Source: Halomonas getboli
Lineage (GTDB): Bacteria > Pseudomonadota > Gammaproteobacteria > Pseudomonadales > Halomonadaceae
DNA length: 64,000 nucleotides
Direction of reading: 5' to 3'
NCBI RefSeq assembly: GCF_023094245.1
Contig: NZ_JALMEW010000007.1
Location: forward strand, 1 to 64,000
Position numbers and translations under genes: made by a program. Positions within the stretch are counted from its first letter, which is position 1; every line of letters begins with the position of its first letter. Under the pieces are notes generated by a model. That model saw only the letters and a program-made list of their open reading frames with translations, did not search any database and was not told the origin of the DNA. Shown in pieces: positions 53,601-61,379 of the stretch.

Positions 53601-54460
53601 TGGCGGTGAAGGCCTGGGACGCGCTGTCGACGATCACCGGGCGCGACCACCGGCACCTGGCCGAGCCCAAGGAAGAGGAGAAGATCCGCTTCCGCGACGT
53701 GGTCGCCCAGCCGCGCAAGATCATCTCCAGCCCCACCTGGTCCGGCCTCGAGGACGAGCACGTCTCCTACAACGCCGGCTACACCAACGTCCACGAGCTG
53801 ATCCCCTGGCGCACCGTCAGCGGCCGCCAGCAGTTCTACCAGGACCACGCCTGGATGCGCGCCTTCGGCGAGAGCCTGCTGGTCTACCGCCCGCCCATCG
53901 ACACCAAGGCCGCCGCCAGGGTGGCCGAGCCCGGTTCCGCCGAGCACAAGGGCAACGGCAACCCGGAGATCGCCCTGAACTGGATCACCCCGCACCAGAA
54001 GTGGGGCATCCACTCCACCTACTCGGACAACCTGCTGATGCAGACCCTGTCCCGGGGCGGGCCCATCGTCTGGCTGTCCGAGGACGACGCCCGGTCCATC
54101 GGCGTCGAGGACAACGACTGGATCGAGCTCTACAACGCCAACGGCGCCATCGCCGCCCGGGCGGTGGTCAGCCAGCGGGTCAAGAACGGCATGGCGATGA
54201 TGTACCACGCCCAGGAGCGGATCCTGAACATGCCGGGCTCCGAGATCACCGGCACCCGGGGCGGCATCCACAACTCGGTCACCCGCGTGTGCCCCAAGCC
54301 GACCCACATGATCGGCGGCTATGCGCAGCTGTCCTACAGCTTCAACTACTACGGCACCGTCGGCTCCAACCGCGACGAGTTCGTCATCGTGCGCAAGATG
54401 AAGCGCATCGACTGGCTGGACGGCGAAGGCAACGACTACGAGCAGGAGGCCGTGAAATGA
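50654..54460 (+). CDS. narG: Respiratory nitrate reductase catalytic subunit NarG
   Basis: 1268 residues. The FS0 cluster ligands His50, Cys54, Cys58 and Cys93 fall at exactly the E. coli positions (STHGVNCTGSCSW and RGCPRG). The Mo-ligand Asp is in YCDLPPASP. The bis-MGD-binding fold fills the rest, ending in the molydopterin-guanine dinucleotide contact region (NRDEFVIVRKMKR). No twin-arginine signal, so it is cytoplasmic and membrane-attached through NarI. Reduces nitrate to nitrite. narH overlaps its stop (ATGA). Confidence 0.98.
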   Translation: MSHFLDRLKYLTRRPDDFAGGHGETRDETRDWEDGYRQRWQHDKVVRSTHGVNCTGSCSWKIYVKNGLVTWETQQTDYPRTRPDLPNHEPRGCPRGASYSWYIYSANRLKHPLVRKPLLKLWREALEEQGDPVDAWASIVEDPAKTKQYKRARGMGGFVRADWDELNTLIAASNVYTASQYGPDRIIGFSPIPAMSMVSYAAGSRYLSLIGGVCMSFYDWYCDLPPASPMTWGEQTDVPESADWYNSGYIIAWGSNVPQTRTPDAHFFTEVRYKGTKTVSVTPDYAEVSKLTDEWLSAKQGTDAALAMAMGHVILKEFHLDRPSAYFTDYVRRYTDMPCLVELEVREDGSHVPGRQLRASDFADHLGQANNPEWKTLAWDELSDRLVVPRGSIGFRWGEATRDNGDEGKGKWNLEPLDADGAEIQPRLSLAEAHDEVARVAFPYFGGIAHEHFDHVKSGGASDELLFHSLPAKRLTKADGSEVLAVTVFDLMCANYGIDRGFGGEGEDDGATAFDELKPYTPAWQEKITGVPAEQCLRIAREFADNADRTHGRSMIIVGAGMNHWYHMDMNYRGLINMLVMCGCIGQSGGGWSHYVGQEKLRPQTGWLPLAFGLDWQRPPRHMNSTSFFYNHSSQWRYEKLEIKEILSPLADPADYSGSLIDFNVRSERMGWLPSAPQLATNPLGLAGKAAEAGQSTRDYVVDQLKKGGLRFAAEDPDDPQNFPRNLFIWRSNLLGSSGKGHEYMLKYLLGTRHGIQGKDLGEAGGQKPEEVTWRDEAPEGKLDLLVTLDFRMSTTCLYSDIVLPTATWYEKDDLNTSDMHPFIHPLTAATDPAWESRSDWEIYKGIARAFSKVCVGHLGEETDLVTLPLQHDSPAELAQPDVKDWKKGECEPIPGKTMPALVEVKRDYPATYERFTSVGPLLDELGNGGKGIGWQTGKEVELLGRLNHVKTEGPAKGRPRIESAIDAAEMILTLAPETNGQVAVKAWDALSTITGRDHRHLAEPKEEEKIRFRDVVAQPRKIISSPTWSGLEDEHVSYNAGYTNVHELIPWRTVSGRQQFYQDHAWMRAFGESLLVYRPPIDTKAAARVAEPGSAEHKGNGNPEIALNWITPHQKWGIHSTYSDNLLMQTLSRGGPIVWLSEDDARSIGVEDNDWIELYNANGAIAARAVVSQRVKNGMAMMYHAQERILNMPGSEITGTRGGIHNSVTRVCPKPTHMIGGYAQLSYSFNYYGTVGSNRDEFVIVRKMKRIDWLDGEGNDYEQEAVK

Positions 54461-56025
54461 AGATTCGTTCCCAGGTCGGGATGGTCCTGAACCTCGACAA
54501 GTGCATCGGCTGCCACACCTGCTCGGTGACCTGCAAGAACGTCTGGACCAGCCGCGAGGGCGTCGAGTACGCCTGGTTCAACAACGTCGAGACCAAGCCG
54601 GGCATCGGCTATCCCAAGGAGTGGGAGAACCAGAACAAGTGGCACGGCGGCTGGCTGCGTCGCCGCGACGGCCGCATCGAGCCGCGCATCGGCGGCAAGT
54701 GGCGGGTGCTGGCGAACATCTTCGCCAACCCCGACCTGCCGGAGATCGACGACTACTACGAGCCGTTCACCTTCGACTACCAGCATCTGCATACCGCCAG
54801 GCAGGGCGAGCACCAGCCCACCGCGCGGCCGCGCTCGCTGATCTCCGGCCAGCGCATGAACAAGGTCGAGTGGGGCCCCAACTGGGAAGAGATCCTCGGC
54901 ACAGAGTTCGCCAAGCGCCGCCGCGACGCCAACTTCGAGCAGGTGCAGGCCGACATCTACGGCCAGTTCGAGAACACCTTCATGATGTACCTGCCGCGGC
55001 TGTGCGAGCACTGCCTGAACCCCACCTGCGTGGCGTCCTGCCCCAGCGGCGCGATCTACAAGCGCGAAGAGGACGGCATCGTGCTGATCGACCAGGACAA
55101 GTGCCGCGGCTGGCGGATGTGCATCTCCGGCTGCCCCTACAAGAAGATCTATTACAACTGGAAGAGCGGGAAGTCCGAGAAGTGCATCTTCTGCTACCCG
55201 CGCATCGAGGCCGGCCAGCCCACCATCTGCTCCGAGACCTGCGTGGGGCGCATCCGCTACCTGGGCGTGCTGCTCTACGACGCCGACCGCATCGAGGAGG
55301 TGGCGAGCGCCGCGGACGAGCGCGACCTCTATCATCGCCAGCGCGAGGTCTTCCTCGACCCGCACGATCCCGAGGTGATCGCCCAGGCTCGCCGCGACGG
55401 CGTCGCCGACAGCGTGATCACCGCCGCCCAGCAGAGCCCCGTCTACAAGCTGGCCATGGAGTGGGGCCTGGCGCTGCCGCTGCACCCGGAGTACCGCACC
55501 CTGCCGATGGTCTGGTACGTGCCGCCGCTGTCGCCGATCCAGTCCGCCGCCGAGGCGGGGCAGGTGGAATACGACGGCGTGCTGCCGAAGATCGAGTCGC
55601 TGCGCATCCCGGTGAAGTACCTGGCCAACCTGCTCACCGCCGGTGAGGAGGCCCCCGTGGTGCTGGCCCTCAAGCGGCTGATGGCCATGCGCCTCTACAT
55701 GCGCGGCAAGCACGTGGACGGCGCGGCCGACGCCGCAGTGCTCGACGAGGTCGAGCTCAGCGAGGCCCAGGTCGAGGAGATGTATCGCTACCTCGCCATC
55801 GCCAACTACGAGGACCGCTTCGTGATCCCCACCGCCCACCGGGAGCTGGCCGTCGACGCCTTCCCCGAGCGTGGCGGCTGCGGTTTCAGCTTCGGCGACG
55901 GCTGCCACGGCGGCGACAGCGAGGCCAGCCTGTTCGGCGGCCGCAAGTCCACCACCACCCTGGTCCAGCCCGTCGAGGTCTTCGACCCGCATGGCGGCAG
56001 CGCCGAGGAGGCTCGTCATGACTGA
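54457..56025 (+). CDS. narH: Respiratory nitrate reductase iron-sulphur subunit NarH
   Basis: 522 residues with four cysteine clusters: C16, C19, C22 and C26 (CIGCHTCSVTCK), LCEHCLNPTCVASCP, CRGWRMCISGCP (Trp in place of one Cys, typical of the [3Fe-4S] site) and CIFC...CSETC. It carries electrons from NarI haems to NarG. A His/Gly/Cys-containing tail (GGCGFSFGDGCHGGD) ends the protein. narJ overlaps by 8 nt. Confidence 0.97.
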   Translation: MKIRSQVGMVLNLDKCIGCHTCSVTCKNVWTSREGVEYAWFNNVETKPGIGYPKEWENQNKWHGGWLRRRDGRIEPRIGGKWRVLANIFANPDLPEIDDYYEPFTFDYQHLHTARQGEHQPTARPRSLISGQRMNKVEWGPNWEEILGTEFAKRRRDANFEQVQADIYGQFENTFMMYLPRLCEHCLNPTCVASCPSGAIYKREEDGIVLIDQDKCRGWRMCISGCPYKKIYYNWKSGKSEKCIFCYPRIEAGQPTICSETCVGRIRYLGVLLYDADRIEEVASAADERDLYHRQREVFLDPHDPEVIAQARRDGVADSVITAAQQSPVYKLAMEWGLALPLHPEYRTLPMVWYVPPLSPIQSAAEAGQVEYDGVLPKIESLRIPVKYLANLLTAGEEAPVVLALKRLMAMRLYMRGKHVDGAADAAVLDEVELSEAQVEEMYRYLAIANYEDRFVIPTAHRELAVDAFPERGGCGFSFGDGCHGGDSEASLFGGRKSTTTLVQPVEVFDPHGGSAEEARHD

Positions 56026-56800
56026 TGCGGCGCAAGTCCTGCCCGAGACGATGCACGACATGTTGAGCCTGCGGGCGCTGGCCCGGCTGCTCGACTATCC
56101 CGGCGAGGAACTCCAGGCCGCCGCCGTCGAGATCGGCGAAGTCCTGGACGCCGAACGGCGGCTGCCGGCCCGGCTTCGTGGCGACCTGACGGCCTGGTGC
56201 CGGCGCCTGGCCGAGGGCGAGCTGCTGGACCTGCAGGCCGAGTACGTGGCGCTGTTCGATCGCGGCCGGGCGACCTCGTTGCTGCTCTTCGAGCACGTCC
56301 ACGGCGAGTCCCGCGACCGCGGCCAGGCCATGGTCGACCTGCTGGCCGAGTACCGCGCCGCGGGCTTCGAGCTCGACGCCCGGGAGCTGCCCGATCACCT
56401 GCCGCTGTTCCTGGAGTACCTCTCCACCCGGCCCGAGGCCGAGATCGGCCGCTGGCTGGGCGAGATCCGCCACATCCTGGCGCGGCTCACCGCCCGCCTC
56501 GAGGAGCGCGAGGCTGACCACGCCCTGGCGCCCCTGGCCCTGCTGGCGCTGATCGGCGCCGAGGACGATGTCGCCGAGCACCGCGAGCCGGTGGAGAACG
56601 AGGCGCGCGACGACACCCCCGAGGCCCTGGACGCCGTCTGGGAAGAGGAGGCGGTGCGCTTCTCTGCCGCCTCCGACCAGGACTGCGCCCTGCAGTCGGC
56701 CGAGGGCCGGCGGCTGGCCGAACGCAAGAAGGTGACGCACGACGAGGCGGTCCGGATCCTCGAGTCCGGCGCCCCGCGGCAACAAGGAGAATCGTCATGA
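56018..56800 (+). CDS. narJ: Nitrate reductase assembly chaperone NarJ
   Basis: 260 residues. NarJ/TorD-family helical protein: LRALARLLDYPGEELQ near the start and DLQAEYVALFDRGRATSLLLFEHVHGES in the middle, with PDHLPLFLEYLS. It binds apo-NarG and allows cofactor insertion before membrane attachment. The acidic C-terminal tail is long. Overlaps narH and narI by a few bases. Confidence 0.95.
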   Translation: MTDAAQVLPETMHDMLSLRALARLLDYPGEELQAAAVEIGEVLDAERRLPARLRGDLTAWCRRLAEGELLDLQAEYVALFDRGRATSLLLFEHVHGESRDRGQAMVDLLAEYRAAGFELDARELPDHLPLFLEYLSTRPEAEIGRWLGEIRHILARLTARLEEREADHALAPLALLALIGAEDDVAEHREPVENEARDDTPEALDAVWEEEAVRFSAASDQDCALQSAEGRRLAERKKVTHDEAVRILESGAPRQQGESS

Positions 56801-57474
56801 GCTATGTCCACACCCTGCTGTTCGGGCTCTACCCCTATCTCGCCGGCAGCGTCTTCCTGATCGGCAGCCTGCTGCGCTTCGACCACGGCCAGTACACCTG
56901 GAAGGCCGGCTCCAGCCAGATGCTCAGCTCACGCAACATGCGCCTGGCCAGCAACCTCTTCCACGTCGGCATCCTGGTGATCTTCTTCGGGCACCTGGTG
57001 GGCCTGCTGACGCCGCACTGGGTCTATGCCCCCTTCATGAGCGCCGGCACCAAGCAGCTGGTGGCCATCGTGGTGGGCGGCATCGCCGGCGTGATGTGCC
57101 TGGTCGGCGGCGCCATGCTGGCCTGGCGCCGCCTGACCAACGCCCGGGTCAAGGCCTCATCGGGCCCGATGGACACCGTCATCATCCTGCTGCTGGTGCT
57201 GCAGGTGTCGCTGGGCCTGCTGACCATCATCCCGGCGCTGGGCCACCTGGACGGCGGCGTGATGCTCCGGCTCGCCAGCTGGGCCCAGGCCATCGTGTTC
57301 TTCCAGGGCGGCGCCGCCGAGCATCTCGTCGGCATCGGCCTGATCTACCAGCTGCACATCCTGGTGGGGCTGACCATCGTGCTGGTCTTCCCCTTCACCC
57401 GTCTGGTGCACGTCTGGAGCGCGCCGCTGGGCTACCTGATGCGGCGCTACCAGATCGTGCGCCGTCGGGCCTGA
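56797..57474 (+). CDS. narI: Respiratory nitrate reductase cytochrome b subunit NarI
   Basis: 225 residues with five membrane helices. Haem-ligating histidines are visible in LASNLFHVGILVIFFGHLVGL and, near the end, in AAEHLVGIGLIYQLHILVGL. NarI takes electrons from quinol and anchors NarGH on the cytoplasmic side. The start is an ATG overlapping the narJ stop, with AAGGAGA upstream. Confidence 0.97.
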   Translation: MSYVHTLLFGLYPYLAGSVFLIGSLLRFDHGQYTWKAGSSQMLSSRNMRLASNLFHVGILVIFFGHLVGLLTPHWVYAPFMSAGTKQLVAIVVGGIAGVMCLVGGAMLAWRRLTNARVKASSGPMDTVIILLLVLQVSLGLLTIIPALGHLDGGVMLRLASWAQAIVFFQGGAAEHLVGIGLIYQLHILVGLTIVLVFPFTRLVHVWSAPLGYLMRRYQIVRRRA

Positions 57475-57500
57475 GCGACACTGCTGGGAGAGGCGACATC

Positions 57501-58313
57501 ATGCAGAAGATCGATATCGAGACCGTACCGGGCGGCGCGACGCCGCCCCCGATCCGGGTCGGCGAGGCATCCATCGACCACGCCGAGATCGCCCGAGAGA
57601 TGCAGTACCACCCGGCGGATAGCGCCGGCGACGCCCGGGGCCGGGCGGCCCGCGCCCTGGTGGTGCGCGAGCTGCTGCGCCAGCGCGCCGGGCAGCTGGG
57701 GCTGGCGGTGGAGGAGGACGCGGATATCGAGGCCGCCATCGCCGCGTTGCTGGAGCGCGAGCTGGACGTCCCCGAGCCCGGCGAGGAGGACTGCCGGCGC
57801 TTCCACGGTGCCCACCCCGAGCGTTTCAGCGAGCCGACTCGGCTGCGGGTGCGCCACGTGCTGCTGGCGGCGGCGCCGGACGACGCCGAGCGCCGGGACG
57901 GCGGCTATCGGCAGGGCGAGAAACTCATTCGCGAGCTCCAGGAAGCGCCCGAGCGTTTCACCGAGCTGGCCCAGCGTCACTCCGCCTGCCCGTCGAAGGA
58001 GCAGGGCGGCGAGCTGGGCTGGCTGGCGCCCGGCCAGACGGTGCCCGAGCTGGACCGCGCCCTGCGGCATCTGCCGGTCGGGCTTCACGCCCGGCCGCTG
58101 GCCTCCCGCTATGGCTGGCACCTGGTGTGCATCGACGAGCGGCAGGAGGGCCGGGCGCTGCCCTACGACGAGGTCGCCGACCGGGTCCGGCACAGCCTGA
58201 GCGAGCGCGCCACCCGCCGCGCCCTGCGCCACTACCTGCTGGCGCTGGCGGAGGAGATCGGCGTGGAGGGCATCGCGCTGGACGAGGACGCCGCCGGCGC
58301 CCTGATGCAGTGA
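57501..58313 (+). CDS. Parvulin-type peptidyl-prolyl isomerase of the nar operon
   Basis: 270 residues. Short N-terminal region, a helical part (~45-100) and a parvulin/PpiC domain at ~110-215 (RVRHVLLAA, CPSKEQGGELGWL, GQTVPELDRAL, SRYGWHLVCID). No signal peptide, so it is cytoplasmic. Such genes follow narI in Pseudomonas-type nar operons and probably help nitrate-reductase maturation. It lies 26 bp after narI and before a strong terminator. Confidence 0.9.
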   Translation: MQKIDIETVPGGATPPPIRVGEASIDHAEIAREMQYHPADSAGDARGRAARALVVRELLRQRAGQLGLAVEEDADIEAAIAALLERELDVPEPGEEDCRRFHGAHPERFSEPTRLRVRHVLLAAAPDDAERRDGGYRQGEKLIRELQEAPERFTELAQRHSACPSKEQGGELGWLAPGQTVPELDRALRHLPVGLHARPLASRYGWHLVCIDERQEGRALPYDEVADRVRHSLSERATRRALRHYLLALAEEIGVEGIALDEDAAGALMQ

Positions 58314-58344
58314 CCCGGGCGCTCGACGGTAGCCCGGAAAATGC

Positions 58345-58382
58345 GCGATGCCCCGTCTGGCTGGCACCGGACGGGGCATCGC
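58345..58382. terminator. Terminator between the nar operon and nhaC
   Basis: A perfect 13-bp stem (GCGATGCCCCGTC / GACGGGGCATCGC) with a 12-nt loop. It serves converging units; there is no long T-run. Confidence 0.75.
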
Positions 58383-58406
58383 GTCATGGCCGTGATGGCG
58401 GACGGA

Positions 58407-59945
58407 TCAGCTGGTCGGCTGGGTACGTCGCGGGTGGTTCTCGTCGGCGGCGGCCTGGCAGGCGCCCAGGTCGGTGGCGATGGCTTCCCCCTGCTCCTGC
58501 CAGTGGCGGCGTTCCTCGGCGCTGGCCTTGGGCGAGAACAGCCCGGTCTGGGCATAGAACACGCCGATGATCGGCGACAGCCAGCAGGCGAAGGCCAGCG
58601 GAATGTACAGCAGGTTCTCGACATTGCCGTCGGCGATGCCGAGCCCCAGAGCGCTTATCACGAAGGCCCCGCCGGCGTTCCACGGCACCAGCGGTGACAT
58701 CAGGGTGCCGCCTTCCTCGATGGCGCGTGACAGGTTGAGGGTCGAGTAGCCGAGTCCGCGATAGGTGGGGGCGAACATGCGGCCGGGGAGGGCGATGGAC
58801 AGGTAGGGATCGCCGGCGACCAGATTGGTGGACAGCGAGGTGAACATGGCAGAGGTCTGCACGCCCCGGAAGGTCCGTACCCTGGTCATGATGGCCCGGA
58901 TGATCGCGGCCAGGCAGCCGGTCTTTTCCAGCGCGCCCCCGAAGCCCAGGGCGATGAGCACCAGCGAGATGGTCCACATCATCGACTGGATGCCGCCCCG
59001 GTTGAGCAGGCTGTCGATGATCTCGACGCCGGTGTCGATGCTATAGCCATAGTTGGCATAGGTGACCACCTCATGCAGCCCGGCCCCCTGCACCAGCATG
59101 GCGGTGACGCCGCCGGCGAGGGCGCCGGCGAACAGCGAGGGGATCGGCGGCATGCGCTTGACGGCGAGCACGATCACCAGCAGGGCCGGCAGCAGCAGCC
59201 AGGGCGAGATGGTGAAGTTGGCCTGCAGGCTGCGGGTGATGGTCTCGATCCGCTCGAAGGAGGCACTCTGGTCATCGATCAGGGTGAAACCTGCGCCCAG
59301 ATAGATGAGGAAGGCGATCAGCATTGACGGGATCGTCGTCGGCATCAGGTTCTTGATGTGCGAGAAAACGTCGGTGCCGGTGACGGCCGGCGCCAGGTTG
59401 GTGGTGTCGGACAGCGGCGAGACCTTGTCGCCGAAGAAGGCGCCCGAGACCACGGCGCCGGCGGTCCAGTACATCGGGATGTCGAAGCCCGCGCCGATGC
59501 CCATCAGGGCCAGCCCCACCGTGCCGACGGTGCCCCAGGACGTGCCCAGCGACAGCGAGACCACCGAGCACAGCAGCATCGCCGCCGCGAGGAACACGGT
59601 CGGCGAGAGCAGCGTCAGGCCGTAGTAGATCAGCGAGGGCACGGTGCCGCTGGCGATCCACACGCCGATGATCATGCCGACGCAGATCAGCACCGAAACG
59701 GAAGGCAGGGAGATGTGAATGACGTGGAAGATGCCTTCCTCGATGCGCTTCCACGAGAAGCCCTGCTTGATGCCGACCAGCGAGGTGATCGCCAGCCCGA
59801 TGGCCAGGGGGATGTGGGGAGTGAAATCGCCGAAGTGAAAGATCTGCACGCCGAGGGCGGCGAGGGTCAGGAGAACGGGGAGCACGGCCAGCGGCAGGCT
59901 GGGCTCCGAGGAACGAGCGGTCGATGTTGTTGTTGGGGCGGTCAT
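58407..59945 (-). CDS. nhaC: NhaC-family Na+/H+ antiporter
   Basis: 512 residues with 10-12 membrane segments. Family motifs: SLSLGTSWGTVGTVG, GAFFGDKVSPLSDTTNLAPA and PLVPWNAGGAFV. AAGGAAA precedes the ATG. NhaC relatives exchange Na+ for H+, or malate/lactate and other metabolites. Its position after amaA suggests a substrate link to lysine/pipecolate catabolism or salt balance; neither can be settled from sequence. Confidence 0.88.
   Translation of the reverse strand: MTAPTTTSTARSSEPSLPLAVLPVLLTLAALGVQIFHFGDFTPHIPLAIGLAITSLVGIKQGFSWKRIEEGIFHVIHISLPSVSVLICVGMIIGVWIASGTVPSLIYYGLTLLSPTVFLAAAMLLCSVVSLSLGTSWGTVGTVGLALMGIGAGFDIPMYWTAGAVVSGAFFGDKVSPLSDTTNLAPAVTGTDVFSHIKNLMPTTIPSMLIAFLIYLGAGFTLIDDQSASFERIETITRSLQANFTISPWLLLPALLVIVLAVKRMPPIPSLFAGALAGGVTAMLVQGAGLHEVVTYANYGYSIDTGVEIIDSLLNRGGIQSMMWTISLVLIALGFGGALEKTGCLAAIIRAIMTRVRTFRGVQTSAMFTSLSTNLVAGDPYLSIALPGRMFAPTYRGLGYSTLNLSRAIEEGGTLMSPLVPWNAGGAFVISALGLGIADGNVENLLYIPLAFACWLSPIIGVFYAQTGLFSPKASAEERRHWQEQGEAIATDLGACQAAADENHPRRTQPTS
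59927..59934 (-). promoter_or_regulatory. AAYAAYAA motif at the nhaC start
   Basis: AACAACAA on the minus strand lies in codons 4-7 of nhaC, within the ribosome footprint. It fits the Hfq/Crc motif. Confidence 0.35.
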
Positions 59946-60025
59946 GTTGTTTTCCTTGGTCTCAATGACGTGCGATCAAATGTGGCCGTCGCTTCGGTGC
60001 ATCTCCTGGCGAGGTCGGGAGGCGC

Positions 60026-61306
60026 TCAGGTCAAGACCCGCAGGCACTGGCCGGTGTGATAGAGCGTGAAACCGCTCTCGTAGCCGGAGCTGCGCAGCGG
60101 CTTGGCGCGAATCGGCTTCGGCGTGCGGATCGGCAGCGGCAGCAGGGCATCGTCGCCGCGAGTCAGGTAATGGGCGAAGCCCTTGCCCACCACGGTGCCG
60201 GTGGTGACGCCACGCCCGTTATAGCCGGAGGCGGCCAGGATGCCGGGGGCGGGCTCGAACAGCCGCAGGGTGTGGTCGGGAGTGAAGGCGATGCGCCCGG
60301 TCCAGGTGCATTCCCAGTCGACGCGGCCCAGCTGGGGGAAGTAGTGGCGCTGGACGCGGTCGGCCCAGTGGCGGACGTAGCCCAGAGGCCGGCCCTCGCC
60401 CTTGCCCAGGCTGCCCAGTATCAGTCGGCCCTCGGCGTCGCGGCGCATGCTGCTGAGGACCATGCGGGTGTCCCAGGCCCCCTGACGCTCGGGCAGGATA
60501 TCGCCGGCGAGCTCGTCCGACAGCGGTGGCGAGGCGACCTGGAAGAAGTGGCCGGGAAAGAAATGCTGGCGCACCTGGTTCCAGTGATCCTCGGTATAGG
60601 CATTAGTGGCGATCACCAGGCGTGGGGCGGTGACGCTGCCCTCGGCGGTGGTGACGCGCCAGTCCGAGCCCTGGCGTACGATGCCGGTGGCCGCGCTGCG
60701 ATCATGAAGGCTGGCCCCCGCGGCGATGGCGGCTCGGGCCAGCCCTCGGGTATAGGCCGCGGGATTGATGGTGCCCGCTCGGCGGTCGAGCAGGGCGCTG
60801 CGAATGCGTGAGGTGCCGGTCTTCTCGCAGCAGGCCTCGTCCTCCAGCAGCTCGACGGGGGCGCCGCGTCGCTGGAGCTGCTCCACGCGACGCGCCAGTT
60901 CGCGCTCGCCCTTGGCATTGTGGGCCAGGTGCAGGGTGCCGGTGCGGGTCGCCCGGCAGTCGATGCCGTGACGCTCGATCAGCGCGAACACCTCGGCGGG
61001 GGCGCCGCCGAGGATCGCATTGGCGCGCTCGCCGTCTTCCTGGCCGAGGGCCTCGCAGATGTCGTCCGGAGGAATCCACAGCCCCGCGTTGACCAGCCCG
61101 ACGTTGCGCCCCGAGCCACCGCTGGGAATCTCCCCGGCTTCGAGCAGGGTCACGCTGACCCCGCGTTCGGCGAGATGCAGGGCGGTACTGAGCCCGGTGA
61201 TGCCGCCGCCGATCACCGCCACCTCGGCGGTGAGATCGGCCCGCAGCGGCGTCAGTGCCAGTGCCGATTCGGGGGAGGTGTCGTGCCACAAGCACCTTTC
61301 CTTCAT
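60026..61306 (-). CDS. amaA: FAD-dependent oxidoreductase, AmaA-like L-pipecolate oxidase
   Basis: 426 residues from the ATG at 61306 (AGGAGG upstream). DAO-family FAD motif VAVIGGGITGLSTALHLAERG, then GGSGRNVGLVNAGLW; near the end GRIAFTPDH and GYNGRGVTTGTVVG. It lies just after an ALDH7-type gene on the same strand, as amaA follows amaB in Pseudomonas, where it oxidises L-pipecolate to piperideine-6-carboxylate. Related families (PuuB-type oxidases) have similar domains, so the substrate is inferred from context. Confidence 0.8.
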   Translation of the reverse strand: MKERCLWHDTSPESALALTPLRADLTAEVAVIGGGITGLSTALHLAERGVSVTLLEAGEIPSGGSGRNVGLVNAGLWIPPDDICEALGQEDGERANAILGGAPAEVFALIERHGIDCRATRTGTLHLAHNAKGERELARRVEQLQRRGAPVELLEDEACCEKTGTSRIRSALLDRRAGTINPAAYTRGLARAAIAAGASLHDRSAATGIVRQGSDWRVTTAEGSVTAPRLVIATNAYTEDHWNQVRQHFFPGHFFQVASPPLSDELAGDILPERQGAWDTRMVLSSMRRDAEGRLILGSLGKGEGRPLGYVRHWADRVQRHYFPQLGRVDWECTWTGRIAFTPDHTLRLFEPAPGILAASGYNGRGVTTGTVVGKGFAHYLTRGDDALLPLPIRTPKPIRAKPLRSSGYESGFTLYHTGQCLRVLT

Positions 61307-61320
61307 GACGCCTCCTGTGT

Positions 61321-61328
61321 TTGTTGTT
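61321..61328 (-). promoter_or_regulatory. AAYAAYAA motif before the amaA ribosome-binding site
   Basis: AACAACAA on the minus strand, 5 nt upstream of AGGAGG. Hfq/Crc binding here would block the ribosome-binding site. Confidence 0.4.
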
Positions 61329-61379
61329 GATGTGCGTCTTGCCGTCCCCGGTGTCGGCGGCCGGGAACGGCGAACATGA

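Noticed and set aside
50516..54307. 1263-codon open frame on the minus strand opposite narG
   Set aside because: Antisense of narG; low-information Val/Gly/Leu/His composition, no ribosome-binding site or domain.
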